This document shows, piece by piece, positions 1 to 7,759 of a DNA stretch of 64,000 nucleotides (the stretch's first letter is position 1; each line of letters begins with the position of its first letter). The DNA lies in the NCBI GenBank assembly GCA_900557455.1, contig USSM01000005.1, positions 1-64,000 on the forward strand, in the 5' to 3' direction. A program made the position numbers and the translations under genes. This DNA is from an uncultured Collinsella sp. (GTDB lineage Bacteria; Actinomycetota; Coriobacteriia; Coriobacteriales; Coriobacteriaceae). The notes below the pieces were generated by a model. The model did no database searches, was not told the origin of the DNA, and saw only the letters and a list, made by a program, of their open reading frames with translations.

Positions 1-1
1 C

Positions 2-1015
2 AACGATATGGCACCGTGGGGACACATATATGTCAATCCTGGTCTAACAGAGCCTAAAATAATCATCATGGATGAGCCTGAAGTTCATTTGCATCCATCG
101 CTTATGGCACGGCTCTGGACTTCCCTAGAGCAGTCGCGCCCAGACTGCCTCTTTATCTACATAACCCACGATGTTAATTTCGCCTCAACACACAGAAGCT
201 CGGATATCATCTGGGTTAAGAATTTCGATGGCACCAAATGGGAATTAGAAATGCTTCCCGATAGCGACCTTCCAAAGGAGCTCTTAATAGAGCTCCTTGG
301 CAACAGGAAAGAGGTCCTATTCGTTGAAGGAACCGAAGGAAGTTACGACAAGCGGATCTACTCCGCACTCTTTCCCAATTGTTATGTAGTCCCTTCCGGC
401 GGATGCGAGCAGGTCATCAATAATGTGAAAGCATATAATCGCACCCAAAGCCTTCATGCCATAAAGGCCTGGGGCATCATAGACAGAGACTTTAAAACCA
501 AGGAACAGCTCAACGTTCTTAAGGAAAAGGGTATCTTCCACCTCAAGGTCGCAGAAGTTGAAAATCTCTTTCTCACCAAAGAAGCGGTGCGGATTCTATC
601 TCAGCGTTTCGGCGCCGATGCAGATAAGACCTTTTCCAGCATTAAGACATATGTAATTGAAAGGTTCAACAAACAAGCAAAGAAGCAGACATCGGAAGCG
701 CTTGTAGCAGGCGTAAAGGGAGCACTTTCCGGAATAACTATTTCGGATAATGAGCAGCTGACCGCCGATGGTATCGCATCCTTAATTGATATTGCGAGCA
801 TAGAAAAGAACGTTAACGGCATATATCAAAAAGCCATTGAAGACCGTGATTACAATGAGATTCTCGGGCTATTTAACGACAAGTCACTTGTAACAAGCGT
901 TGGCTATTACTTTGGTATTGATAACAAAATATATGTCGATCGAGCAATTTCCTTGTTGGAAGGCGACCTGAGAGACGAACTTTCAGAAGCCCTAAGGCAC
1001 TATATTTCGCACTAG
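2..1015 (+). CDS. PARIS-like ATPase-DUF4435 (TOPRIM) fusion protein, 5' end missing
   Basis: The frame is open to the first bases, so only the 3' part is present; the Walker A region lies outside. The visible part starts near an ABC-type Walker B and D-loop (IIIMDEPEVHLHP, about 18 residues after the first ATG) and a switch histidine (YITHD). It then enters a DUF4435/TOPRIM-like region with a glutamate in FVEGTEG, the acidic pair in IIDRDF and the block VAEVENLFL. An AAA15-type ATPase joined to DUF4435 is the arrangement of fused AriA-AriB proteins of PARIS anti-phage systems, in which the TOPRIM part is the effector nuclease. The PARIS link is inference from domain order; a different OLD-like nuclease is possible. 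The gene meets the helicase remnant tail to tail, the two stops sharing CTAG. Confidence 0.7.
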   Translation, partial: NDMAPWGHIYVNPGLTEPKIIIMDEPEVHLHPSLMARLWTSLEQSRPDCLFIYITHDVNFASTHRSSDIIWVKNFDGTKWELEMLPDSDLPKELLIELLGNRKEVLFVEGTEGSYDKRIYSALFPNCYVVPSGGCEQVINNVKAYNRTQSLHAIKAWGIIDRDFKTKEQLNVLKEKGIFHLKVAEVENLFLTKEAVRILSQRFGADADKTFSSIKTYVIERFNKQAKKQTSEALVAGVKGALSGITISDNEQLTADGIASLIDIASIEKNVNGIYQKAIEDRDYNEILGLFNDKSLVTSVGYYFGIDNKIYVDRAISLLEGDLRDELSEALRHYISH

Positions 1016-1668
1016 ACGTCCGCTTCACGGCCGGCGAGGTCCCGCCAGAGCCACCGACCGGACCTCGCGCTAATAGCGGACACACTCCAACCCGCCAACA
1101 ATAACTCCTCCCCGTCCATGGCCGTCCAGCTTACGGGTTCAATGCCCGGAAGAGACGCAAAACAAGAGGGGCAGGCAACCTGATAGTTCCCGTTATTTGT
1201 CCTGCGCTGCATGGAAGCGGAGACATATACCGCTTTGCGGGCGCGAGTGACACCAACGTACAGCAAGCCCATTTCCTCAATAAGCCCGTCTGGCATTTTC
1301 TTCGCATCCACGATCCGGCATCCATACGCAGAACGCGAGCACATACCAGCACTTTCGCACCGAGAGCAAATCCTTCCAGGCCAATCGGAACGCGTATCGC
1401 CCGGAATGAAAACAATATCCCACTCGATCCACTTAGCGGAGTGAATGGTCATCATCGAGACATCCGCATCAAGGAAATAGGAGAAACGTCGCAGGGAACC
1501 CTCGGAAAAGATGTTCACGATATAATCGAAGCGCTCCGGCGGATCCAGCGCGATGCAGTCATTTTTAAGGTATTTCCGCAGCGCCCCAAGAAACATGGCA
1601 TAGGACCGCCCATACTCGAATCTCCTGGAGCCATGTGCCGGTAAAACTACATGCAAGAAGAAAATCAC
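1012..1668 (-). pseudogene. UvrD/Rep-type helicase, C-terminal remnant
   Basis: This 218-codon frame keeps only the end of a superfamily 1 helicase: TIHSAKWIEWDIVFIPG (late helicase motif) and EEMGLLYVGVTRARKAVYVSAS (motif VI, with the VTRAR core). The expected glycine in HSAKG is a tryptophan. Walker A, motif II and the rest of the protein are absent. Upstream, another minus-strand frame reads LKTGIKASDFLLACSFTGT and continues plausibly into this one, so at least one frameshift seems to have broken the gene, followed by decay. Gabija systems pair an ATPase-TOPRIM protein with a UvrD helicase, but here the two genes converge, so this is not a standard Gabija operon. I judge it non-functional. 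Confidence 0.7.
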
Positions 1669-2238
1669 TCGCTTTTATGCCAGTTTTCAATTCTGATGAA
1701 AGGGTGACTGGGCATTTCTTACATCAGGATCACGTAATTGGATGCCAGCGCATCAAAGCTCTTCAGGTGGCGTTAGAAAACTTAAGCCGCAGTGCGTCGA
1801 GCGTCTCCTCGACGGGTCTTCCTCACCAGATCCCCATGTCATTGCGTAGCGACTCCTCGTCAACTGATATGACGTTCGCAGGCACGGCCCGTGCCCCCCC
1901 TGTCGATGACTTGCTGTCTAGTCGCCAGAAATCATATGACGGGGCACGGGCCGTGTTCCGCTATGTGGTTATCGATTTGGGAAAGAGACTATGCGTTACC
2001 CGGCGGCGCAGCAAGGTCAACCGTTGGCAACAAAGGACAGCGAGAACTATGTCGGCACCGGTAACCAAACGCAATATCGACAGTGATGCTACGCAATATT
2101 CGATTGCAATCAAACAAGCAGACATCAGCCTGATCCACATAAAAGAAGAAGTGGATGCCTTGCTTAACATCGATAGTTTTAAACTAATAAACGAACCTCC
2201 ACGAGGCTTTCCCTTAATTACGACATGAGGAGATGCGC
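1669..2238. other. gap without a convincing gene
   Basis: A 197-codon plus-strand frame and a 98-codon minus-strand frame cross this stretch, but neither shows a recognisable motif or a convincing ribosome site. On the minus strand around 1770-1880 there is a broken reading (VISVDEESLRNDMGIW, a stop, then GRPVEETLDALRLKFSNAT) that looks like decayed coding sequence, perhaps part of the helicase remnant. The last bases before 2239 carry the GAGGAG ribosome site of the next gene. Confidence 0.4.
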
Positions 2239-2949
2239 ATGTCAGAACAGTCACCAATTAGCACTTTCGAATCGTTCCGGCAAACATACTGGACCTACTA
2301 CTTAGCCCTTGAAGATCGTCTCCTGCAGACAGAAAGGTGCTGCGCATTCTCGCAGAGGAATATAGAGGCATTTTCAATCGAATACCTCACCTTGCTTTTG
2401 TCTACCTGCGGTGAAGTTGACTCGCTGGCAAAAGCTATTGGGACGCACTTCTTTCCTGAGGCAGATCTAAACAACTGCACAATTTCTAAGTGGGGATACT
2501 ATCTTTGCCAATCTTTCCCAGGGATAGATACGAAAGTCCTCCAATTTAAGAATGGGATGCAATTAAAACCCTTTGATAGCTGGCAACAAACCACAGCAAC
2601 AAATAAAAAGGGACAAACCATCTATGTAAAAGCGCCAGGCTCAAAGCGCCTCCAATGGTGGACTGACTACAATACAGTCAAACACTCCAGAGCATCAATC
2701 GATCCAGATCGAGGCTTAACCAATTACGAAAAAGCCAATCAGGGCAACGTCATCAAAGCGATGGGAGCGCTATTTCTACTCAATAGACTTATGATGCAAA
2801 GACTGGATGCAGATGCTTACCAAGCAATAGAGCGATCGAAGCTTTTCAAACTATGCAACTCCCCAGATGAGACCGTGACTTTCATTTGTTATGGGAGCAA
2901 AGGTGTCCCGCTTCAAATAACACATAAAGCGCCAAGGGCAAGAATATAG
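2239..2949 (+). CDS. protein of unknown function with a WWxDYNxVKHxR block
   Basis: I do not recognise this 236-residue protein. It is soluble-looking with no signal peptide. Its most distinctive block is WWTDYNTVKHSRA (about residues 140-152), followed by a hydrophobic helix (ALFLLNRLMMQRL). Aromatic-rich segments of this kind with Asn, Lys-His and Arg occur in uncharacterised and HEPN-like proteins, but the strict R-x4-6-H motif is not clear here. An ATG six bases upstream (2233) is possible; I chose 2239 because GAGGAG at 2227-2232 is well spaced for it. The gene is AT-rich for the region. A second unknown gene follows 94 bp downstream on the same strand, and both sit in a defence-rich island, so a paired role is possible but unproven. 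Confidence 0.6.
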   Translation: MSEQSPISTFESFRQTYWTYYLALEDRLLQTERCCAFSQRNIEAFSIEYLTLLLSTCGEVDSLAKAIGTHFFPEADLNNCTISKWGYYLCQSFPGIDTKVLQFKNGMQLKPFDSWQQTTATNKKGQTIYVKAPGSKRLQWWTDYNTVKHSRASIDPDRGLTNYEKANQGNVIKAMGALFLLNRLMMQRLDADAYQAIERSKLFKLCNSPDETVTFICYGSKGVPLQITHKAPRARI

Positions 2950-3043
2950 CAAGCAAAGAAAGCGATCGCGGGAAAAACGGAGCTGAAGAAACCAAAATCT
3001 TTAGTCATCTCGCTCCAACAGCCCTCAAAGAAGAAAAGGGATT

Positions 3044-4288
3044 ATGGCTGAATCAAACAAACAAAAGGGACAAATAGAAGATACTGGATGCTCCTACGGA
3101 TACTTCACCATTACAAAAGCTAAAGAGCAAGATACTGAAGCGGTCCTAAACTGTGAAATACCACTTCAAGAAGACGAATATGAAGCGGCAAAAGCAGAAC
3201 TCGAGAAGCTAATAAGCATCTCTAACTTAACTGAGATCATCCTAGATTTCGAAGACGCTCAATCTGAGCTAACCGTGTCCATTAATGCAATCGATCCAAA
3301 TGACCGTAAGTCGATGAAGGCAGCGAAAGCAGCTACCGAGCACTACGTAGAGTCTGTTGTACGGACCGTCACCCATTACAAAAGACAATTGCACGCCGCT
3401 TACGGAGACTGCGTAGCAAATTCTTTTGATAATGAGATTTCAAAGATTTACGACAACGGCAACTCTTATGCATTGCTCTATAAGCTTAGAAATATATATC
3501 AACACGAGGGAGCCGTCCCGTTAAAACTAAGCAGAAAGTTCGAGGAAGACGGCACTGTCAAATCGTGCATCGTTCTCAATGACTCAAAAATGCTAAATGG
3601 TCATATTGCGAGCTATCTCAACACTAAAGTCAAAACTTACATCAGAAGTAATCCCGAAATCGATATTCATATCCTTACTAAAGAAGTGTTCGACCAGCTA
3701 AGTGAACTAATGCAAAAATTTATTGAAACGAAGCTGATTGATACAAAGCTTGCCAAAACAGGCAGTAGCTACATCGACCTTTTCTTAAAGCTAGATAAAC
3801 CACGTGACATGTTGTTTCTTACGAGAATGAAAGAGATAAATGTCGCGGGGCCTCGTGGGTTTAACGTTATACAAACCCAAATATCACTCGAATATTTATG
3901 CAAACTACTATCTGCCTACCTAACCAATCGGCCTGGAATACTCTTATCTTATTGGGGCCAAGACCTAGACGACAATGCGAAAAAATTACTACCAGGACCA
4001 CGGGATGTGCTAGGCCCGAGCTACTTTACTAGCAAGAGTCCCATAAGAATTGCAGGGGTTCATTATTCATGGCAAAGAGGGACGTTCGCTCTAGTGGAAC
4101 CAACTCCAGAAATCTGCTGCATGTTGCATCGCGATGATATGGCACTGCCAGTGACAGAGCAACTTGACTTTTATTGGGACCTATTTGAGAAACTAGTTAA
4201 AGGACTTAAAGCCCTGACGAATATCAACACCGCAGCACAGAAAGAGTCAACCTTAGCTGGCAAAGGCATCGTAACCGCCAAAAGCTAA
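3044..4288 (+). CDS. protein of unknown function with an R-x4-H (HEPN-like) motif
   Basis: This 414-residue protein matches no family I can name. It has no signal peptide or membrane segment. A helix around residues 95-115 precedes YKLRNIYQHEG (residues 146-156), in which R149 and H154 form an R-x4-H arrangement with Asn after the Arg, as in many HEPN ribonucleases. That is a motif-level resemblance only. The start is supported by AAGGGA seven bases or so ahead of ATG. The gene is AT-rich and follows the unknown gene at 2239 after 94 bp, so the two may be cotranscribed. A transposase remnant lies downstream. Alternatives are a phage-derived or surface-related protein. Confidence 0.6.
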   Translation: MAESNKQKGQIEDTGCSYGYFTITKAKEQDTEAVLNCEIPLQEDEYEAAKAELEKLISISNLTEIILDFEDAQSELTVSINAIDPNDRKSMKAAKAATEHYVESVVRTVTHYKRQLHAAYGDCVANSFDNEISKIYDNGNSYALLYKLRNIYQHEGAVPLKLSRKFEEDGTVKSCIVLNDSKMLNGHIASYLNTKVKTYIRSNPEIDIHILTKEVFDQLSELMQKFIETKLIDTKLAKTGSSYIDLFLKLDKPRDMLFLTRMKEINVAGPRGFNVIQTQISLEYLCKLLSAYLTNRPGILLSYWGQDLDDNAKKLLPGPRDVLGPSYFTSKSPIRIAGVHYSWQRGTFALVEPTPEICCMLHRDDMALPVTEQLDFYWDLFEKLVKGLKALTNINTAAQKESTLAGKGIVTAKS

Positions 4289-4462
4289 ACCGCAAATCCC
4301 AAAACCGTCTATCCCAAACTAAACCCACTCAACTCGATTGCGTCGAAAATGTTGGTACAAGGGTGCCCCCAGCGTCCGTTTAACGAAGAACGGTCTTCGT
4401 CCTAGAATCCGAAATCACCTAATAACAGGTTCCGGGAAAGGACATAGACCGCTACGGAAATC
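4289..4462. other. non-coding stretch before the transposase remnant
   Basis: No gene is seen. The only structure is a short hairpin, ACGAAGA/TCTTCGT with a four-base loop (4383-4400), which may be part of the decayed left end of the IS element that follows. Confidence 0.35.
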
Positions 4463-4618
4463 TTGTCAGACCTGACGCCGGACATGCTCGCCATGCCCCG
4501 TTTTGACGACGGCGCCATCGACATGCAGGAGCCGCTCGGGTGCGTCGCCAAGCAGATCGCGAACGCAGTGATGGACGCTGAGGCCGACCAGCTGTGCGGG
4601 GGCGGGGCGAACAAACTC
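4463..4618 (+). pseudogene. IS256-type transposase, N-terminal remnant
   Basis: A frame starting at TTG reads SDLTPDMLAMPRFDDGAID, then QIANAVMDAEADQLCGGGAN, which I recognise as the start of IS256/mutator-family transposases of Actinobacteria. After GGGAN the family normally continues with the arginine-rich SRNGYRxR segment; here the similarity stops at about 4618 and no catalytic DDE region exists. The frame itself runs on to 4708 without meaning. No clear terminal inverted repeats or target duplication were found. From here to 4818 I see no gene. This is a dead fragment that marks the island as a site of past insertions. Confidence 0.7.
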
Positions 4619-4818
4619 TCTCGACACTACCGACAGAAGGCCCAAAAAGGGTCAGCAGGAGCAGGTCTAGGGAAATCTATGGTACGTCCAGAAATGGCCC
4701 GTCAATAGCAACGATGTACGGCCAATAGGTAGGGAAATTTGCAGTGTCTAAAAACAGCATCTAGGCTAGACCTTATGGGTTTAAATCATGAAAGGACCCG
4801 CCACTAAAATGGCATCGC

Positions 4819-5337
4819 CTATGAAAACTCCCAGCCGTTTTCTTCAGCAAGTTCATTCAGGCTATAGGTTTTAATTCCAAATGAACTTGCAACTTGCGGA
4901 ATTTTATAAGGACTTGTTTTCTTTTCCTCTGTAATGATATCCAAATTGTAAAACATTGCGGTAGCAATCAGGAAGGCATCCCCGGAAGAACACTCTCGCG
5001 TATCGCCAAACTTTAACAGTTTTGGCTGAGCATTGACTATCTGTCTGAGACATTGCTGGACTCCAGGCGACTCAACAATAATCCTTACCCCGGAACTATT
5101 TAGCCACTCCTTTGCTAAGTCATCCCGTGCACCCCTCTTTACTTCCTTTTCAATTTGGCTACAAACAACAAGCCTACGCTCGGAAGCAAGCTTATCTATC
5201 TCACGCCATAGTCCAACATGAACTCGCCTTGGATAAAGAAAACCATCGTTTTGGGACAATATTGAGCATGTATCCATAATGTACTGATAGCTAAGTGATT
5301 CTAAGTCGAGCTGCTGAGGCGTTTTGGTAAATTTCAC
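4819..5337 (-). CDS. DUF4411 family PIN-like protein (probable toxin)
   Basis: The 172-residue protein shows the DUF4411 pattern: YIMDTCSIL with the first acidic residue (D22), a middle region that would carry the next acidic residue (QIEKEVKRG), then SSGDAFLIATAM and IITEEKKTSPYKIPQVASSFGI, ending TYSLNELAEENGW. DUF4411 proteins are PIN-fold, and PIN proteins are metal-dependent ribonucleases often acting as toxins. Its start overlaps the stop of the upstream XRE-ImmA gene by four bases (ATGA), implying coupled translation. The pair resembles known antitoxin-first modules of an XRE/ImmA protein with DUF4411. The toxin role is inferred from family and context. Confidence 0.8.
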   Translation of the reverse strand: MKFTKTPQQLDLESLSYQYIMDTCSILSQNDGFLYPRRVHVGLWREIDKLASERRLVVCSQIEKEVKRGARDDLAKEWLNSSGVRIIVESPGVQQCLRQIVNAQPKLLKFGDTRECSSGDAFLIATAMFYNLDIITEEKKTSPYKIPQVASSFGIKTYSLNELAEENGWEFS

Positions 5338-6521
5338 CCGAAAGCCTCCTTGAACACGGATCCAAGAGAATCCGGTTTAACTCCTAATGCCGAAGCTGCT
5401 TCATACTCGCTATAAACACCTAAAGAAAGTGCTCGATTTACATAGGCGCAATACAAGGCCCCATGGAAATCAACCATCTTCTTTTCGTAAGGCATATACC
5501 CCATGGCGCGTCCAGACTCTTGAGCTTTTGCTTTCTCTCGCAAACTAGACTCAATGGCTTCACGCCGAAATAAATCCAATAATTCCTCATAGTCAGTGCG
5601 GGACATTTGACCGATGTCGTATACACGCCTTGCAACAACATCACGACTAATAGAGTATTTATTTGCTATCACATCAAACGAATGAAAGTCAGAAGGATTA
5701 AGCCCATTATTTATTTCGTGAAGTGCAGTCTGTCTGGAAAAAAGAAACTCACCAGCAACTGCATTGCAATATACCTCTTCGGCATCATCGCATTCAGCAT
5801 TTATACAAGAACAGGTGGTTGATTTCCTGTAGCATAGGTGAATCATCTCGTGTAACAAACTAAAACACTTCGCTGGCCATCGATCCGACTGATTTACCGC
5901 CGCAATTGGGAGCATCTCAAAATAGAGAGATATGCCCCTCACCTCATCGACAGATGGCTCTGAAAACTGAGCAACGCAAATGCCGCGTTCTTCCAATAGA
6001 GAACGAAGACTCTTATACAAAACTCGCGACGAAGCAGAAGAGATCTGGTTGCTAAGCGGATAATCAATCCATTCTCGCAAACGCTTGGCAGCCTCAACAA
6101 TATCGCTCTCTAAATAAGGCAAATCACAGCTTAGAATTTCGGGACCCGTCTTTTTTGCTAGCTCCAAAATATCCTCACGGCGCAAGAGCAAATCTTCTAC
6201 GGCAAGGTTCAACGCACTGTCATCGGAATAACTTGGCTTATATCCAATTCGCTTGTTGGAAATTGGAGGTTTTCGCGTCTCTTTCAACTTATTCGGTTCA
6301 AGATAGAGTCCCGCCAATGGGCAAAGCAACACATTAGCCATAGCTTCGGCTTGATTGATTGTCGGATAATCACCAGGATCACCATGCTCCCAGCCCCTCA
6401 GCTGCGTAATGGAGATTCTGACTTTAGCAGCAAGAAAGTCTTCGGAAACTCCCCTTATGACACGAAGACGCTTTAGAGTTGCACCATTAATTAGGGCGAG
6501 CTGAAACAATAGATCCCTCAT
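5334..6521 (-). CDS. XRE-type regulator fused to ImmA/IrrE metallopeptidase (probable antitoxin)
   Basis: The 395-residue protein begins with a helix-turn-helix of the XRE type (about residues 13-65, LKRLRVIRGVSEDFLAAKV, then SITQLRGWEHG). The middle carries the zinc peptidase signature HEMIH (residues 224-228) of the ImmA/IrrE family, and the C-terminal third is helical and less conserved. Proteins of this build bind their own promoter and can be antitoxins for a PIN-type partner; the DUF4411 gene overlaps its stop by four bases. No good ribosome site precedes the ATG. A perfect 7-bp inverted repeat lies 24-41 bp upstream (6545-6562) and is a likely operator, which would make the module self-regulated. 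Confidence 0.85.
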   Translation of the reverse strand: MRDLLFQLALINGATLKRLRVIRGVSEDFLAAKVRISITQLRGWEHGDPGDYPTINQAEAMANVLLCPLAGLYLEPNKLKETRKPPISNKRIGYKPSYSDDSALNLAVEDLLLRREDILELAKKTGPEILSCDLPYLESDIVEAAKRLREWIDYPLSNQISSASSRVLYKSLRSLLEERGICVAQFSEPSVDEVRGISLYFEMLPIAAVNQSDRWPAKCFSLLHEMIHLCYRKSTTCSCINAECDDAEEVYCNAVAGEFLFSRQTALHEINNGLNPSDFHSFDVIANKYSISRDVVARRVYDIGQMSRTDYEELLDLFRREAIESSLREKAKAQESGRAMGYMPYEKKMVDFHGALYCAYVNRALSLGVYSEYEAASALGVKPDSLGSVFKEAFG

Positions 6522-6544
6522 TTAAACTTTGAAAGATGTTTTTA

Positions 6545-6562
6545 CTCATTTTAGCAAATGAG
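6545..6562. promoter_or_regulatory. candidate operator of the XRE-ImmA/DUF4411 module
   Basis: CTCATTT and AAATGAG form a perfect 7-bp inverted repeat around TAGC. It lies 24 bp upstream of the regulator's ATG, where a promoter is expected; on the minus strand the repeat contains TAAAAT, a possible -10. XRE regulators usually bind such dyads. Inferred from position and symmetry. Confidence 0.5.
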
Positions 6563-6778
6563 AGCTAATGTGCATGTCAGGTGTTTCCCCGAAATCGATT
6601 ATAACCAGTCCAGCTAATTCACCTTGGAAACATATCAAGCCCAGTAACTGTCAAACATATAAATACGAGTTAATCCGTAAATAACAAACGCCATGCTCCA
6701 GACAGTGAATACTTAAGAAAAATTACTACCTGTCGCCATAACGACACCTAATGATTAAAGCAATTCGATAGTCATCAT

Positions 6779-6838
6779 TTATAAAAATGCGAGCAACGTC
6801 ACTGCGATCACGACGCACGAAACGCCAACAGGACTCAT
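6779..6838 (-). CDS. possible 19-residue hydrophobic peptide
   Basis: A short frame reads MSPVGVSCVVIAVTLLAFL and stops, giving a single membrane-spanning peptide like those of type I toxins or holin-like toxins. There is no convincing ribosome site (only GCGGGTG directly before the ATG) and the frame is short enough to occur by chance. It lies downstream of a terminator hairpin in the 447-bp stretch 6522-6968, which otherwise holds only the operator and that terminator. Confidence 0.2.
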   Translation of the reverse strand: MSPVGVSCVVIAVTLLAFL

Positions 6839-6852
6839 CACCCGCAACAAAA

Positions 6853-6879
6853 GACACCGGGACTTTTGGCCCCGGTGTC
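6853..6879 (-). terminator. rho-independent terminator
   Basis: GACACCGGG and CCCGGTGTC form a 9-bp stem with a 9-base loop. On the minus strand the stem is followed by TTTTGTTG, so it would end transcription of the two small genes at 6969-7604. Confidence 0.6.
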
Positions 6880-6968
6880 CCGAATAGCATCTTGATACAA
6901 AACACAATCAGTCAAGAGGCTACGATTCAATCTAAATTGAGTAGCCCATAAGACATGAGCCCATTCCG

Positions 6969-7264
6969 CTAATCTAGCTGAAATATCTTGTACACCTCAA
7001 CCGCCAAGCAGAAGACCCCGGCGAAAACTGCGGCGAGCATAGATTTAACCGTTACCGCAGTGATGACCCCAGCAATAATGGCTGGAAATAAAAGCATCGA
7101 GAAGAATACCAACGCACCAGATCGCACAGCCAACCAAATCCGAAACCGAGCGCGAATACCGATGACACCCATATGAGCTCTTGCGGCCAAATAGCGAAAG
7201 AACATAATACGCACCCCAACCAAATTGCGACTTTTTCGGCCTCAATGCAGAGGCTACTTAGCAA
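6969..7264 (-). pseudogene. small membrane protein, apparently frameshifted
   Basis: Two minus-strand frames each look like half of one membrane protein. The first (from ATG at 7264, overlapping the end of the upstream gene) has hydrophobic stretches VAIWLGCVLCSFAIW and LIWVSSVFALGFGFGWLCDL. The second, in the next frame, carries SGALVFFSMLLFPAIIAGV and AAVFAGVFCLAVEVYKIFQLD and stops at 6969. Joining them near 7110-7125 would give a protein of about 98 residues with three to four membrane segments. A one-base lesion or sequencing error there is the simplest reading; the alternative is an intact 84-residue protein starting at 7223. It shares a transcription unit with the gene at 7254-7604. 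No family is recognised. Confidence 0.4.
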
Positions 7265-7604
7265 ACTGCTCGAGAATAGAACTCAGGCACTTGGCTTGCA
7301 CCTCAAGCGTCTGGTTGAACTGCTGTTTAATGAGGTCGGTCATGATTCCCTCGCTATCGTAGCGCTGGTACATCCTAGCGGAGTTTGCCAACGTAGACAT
7401 CATCACGCTCGTAAGCTGATCTACATAGCTCATCTTTGCCGCAGCATTGAAGTATTCGACTGCAATGCGAATGCTTTCTACCTGGCCACGCTTAAACTCC
7501 CTAGAGCACCTATAAGTCCACGTAGCATTTACGACCGCGTTCAGCACCTCCTTCGTGAGCTTGATTTCGGTATCCGTTACTGGTCCAAGCGATATCGCTC
7601 CCAT
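7254..7604 (-). CDS. small protein of unknown function
   Basis: This 116-residue, helical, soluble-looking protein (GAISLGPVTDTEIKLTKEVL near the start, then alternating helices to SSILEQFAK) is not one I recognise. The ATG at 7604 is preceded by AGGGTGG at good spacing; a GTG three codons upstream (7613) is an alternative. The next gene's possible ATG (7264) lies inside its 3' end, suggesting translational coupling with a membrane protein, a layout seen in small immunity or toxin pairs, although nothing here proves that role. Confidence 0.5.
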   Translation of the reverse strand: MGAISLGPVTDTEIKLTKEVLNAVVNATWTYRCSREFKRGQVESIRIAVEYFNAAAKMSYVDQLTSVMMSTLANSARMYQRYDSEGIMTDLIKQQFNQTLEVQAKCLSSILEQFAK

Positions 7605-7759
7605 AGCAACCACCCTGCCTTCCGTCGTTTGCCCTGTCTACATAATGCCGCGGGCGACCGAGGTATTGAGTGACGAAGCTGATCAAGTCCAGTGAACCAA
7701 GTACATGAGCCAACCGAGAAGCAGATACAAAGTCCGCGACAAAGCACTCAGGTTTCGCT

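Noticed and set aside
8..1668. Gabija system (ATPase-TOPRIM plus UvrD helicase)
   Set aside because: The genes converge instead of forming an operon, the helicase is a fragment, and the TOPRIM region is of the DUF4435 type.
1635..2228. 197-codon plus-strand gene
   Set aside because: No motif, poor ribosome site, and opposite strand shows remnants of a decayed gene.
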